64,000 nt of DNA, taken from NCBI RefSeq assembly GCF_900129765.1, contig NZ_FQWU01000001.1, positions 62,001 through 126,000 of the forward strand, written 5' to 3'. This DNA is from Massilia sp. CF038. GTDB taxonomy: Bacteria > Pseudomonadota > Gammaproteobacteria > Burkholderiales > Burkholderiaceae_D. The position numbers and the translations under genes were made by a program. The notes beneath the pieces are model-generated. The model did not search any database. It saw only the letters and a list, made by a program, of their open reading frames with translations, and was not told the origin of the DNA. Below are positions 63,636 to 64,000 of the stretch, piece after piece (position 1 is the stretch's first letter; each line of letters starts with the position of its first letter).

Positions 63636-64000
63636 AGCCACGCCTCGCTTATCGCGTGAGCAGGGTCATCCTGCATCTGATTGGCGGCCTGGCCGTCTGC
63701 GCGCTGATTTTCCCGTGGGCCGGTGCCGGGCTGCGCGCGCGCGTTACCGCGCGCTGGTCGCGCGACCTGCTGGGCATCTGCGGCGTGCAGCTGGACCAGG
63801 CCGAAGGCAGCGCGGCGCTGGCACACGCCATGATCGTCTCCAACCACGTGTCCTGGCTGGACATCTTCGTCATCAATGCCTTGTATCCCTGCCGCTTCGT
63901 CGCCAAGTCGGAAATCCGCGCCTGGCCGGTGCTGGGCTGGCTGGTGGACAAGGCGGGTACCGTCTTCATCGCGCGCGGTAACCGGCGCGAGCTGCGCAAC
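63632..64000 (+). CDS. 1-acyl-sn-glycerol-3-phosphate acyltransferase (PlsC family), partial
   Basis: The visible 123 residues start from a TTG that overlaps the pyrC' stop, or from a GTG at 63656, and run off the right edge. An N-terminal membrane helix (ILHLIGGLAVCALIFPWAG) is followed by the acyltransferase motif I NHVSWLDIF with its catalytic His and Asp, then FVAKSEIRAWPVLGWL and the FIARGNR segment. The enzyme would acylate lysophosphatidic acid in the inner membrane. The remaining catalytic blocks lie outside the window. Confidence 0.87.
   Translation, partial: MKPRLAYRVSRVILHLIGGLAVCALIFPWAGAGLRARVTARWSRDLLGICGVQLDQAEGSAALAHAMIVSNHVSWLDIFVINALYPCRFVAKSEIRAWPVLGWLVDKAGTVFIARGNRRELRN

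Overview
The window is GC-rich chromosomal DNA of a betaproteobacterium, most likely an Oxalobacteraceae member of the Massilia/Duganella/Janthinobacterium type. The indications are lysine/alanine/proline-rich H1-like proteins, a pilGHIJ-pilL twitching/chemotaxis cluster, pilSR beside a ccsA-like gene, the prmA-accC-accB-aroQ block, and a dispersed palindromic repeat whose arms read ATCGTCCTCGCGAAGGCGGG. Genus is inferred from gene content and was not tested by search.

Layout. 1-7.4 kb: a partial gene, a small membrane protein, two c-type cytochromes, a membrane-anchored AraC regulator, a DUF1841 protein, rppH, proS, a lytic transglycosylase and a SWIB protein with an H1-like tail. 7.4-14.4 kb: ffh, then an accessory-looking stretch (Gly/Ala-rich ORF, phospholipase C-like enzyme, complete SsuABC/TauABC-type transporter) that ends in palindromic repeats. 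14.4-18.6 kb: ccsA-like gene, PP0621-like gene, pilS, pilR. 18.6-23.2 kb: class Ia ribonucleotide reductase nrdAB behind a promoter overlapped by two candidate NrdR boxes. 23.2-25.1 kb: a 1.9 kb stretch without convincing genes, holding 135-bp tandem repeats, a CGCG-rich segment and an orphan terminator. 25.1-26.1 kb: a repeat-built H1-like gene.

26.1-35 kb: yggT, a DUF167 gene, then a long minus-strand block (PfkB kinase, DUF3426 zinc-ribbon protein, prmA, accC, accB, aroQ, a TlpA-like thioredoxin, one unknown). 35-43.6 kb, plus strand: mpl, a YqiA-like esterase, ubiC, an RNase II family gene, a TonB-like gene, aroE, mtgA, a small protein with a pilin-like N-terminus, corA. 43.7-45.5 kb: four close-packed genes of unknown function. 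45.6-48 kb: hemL and a thiD-like gene on the minus strand, divergent from a rubredoxin gene. 48.1-57.7 kb: pilG, pilH, pilI, pilJ and a 1952-residue PilL/ChpA hybrid kinase. 57.7-64 kb: a duplicated piece of the photolyase 3' end between palindromic repeats, the photolyase gene, then algH, ruvX, pyrR, pyrB, a degenerate dihydroorotase (pyrC') and the start of a PlsC-type acyltransferase.

Most of the window is housekeeping DNA. The most notable observations are the NrdR-box promoter of nrdAB, a candidate sRNA divergent from the SWIB gene, the 23.2-25.1 kb gene desert beside the H1-like gene, the orphan four-gene cassette after corA, the tandem duplication of a palindrome plus the photolyase 3' end, and the missing metal ligands in the dihydroorotase. 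No CRISPR array, rRNA, tRNA, insertion sequence or prophage was recognised.
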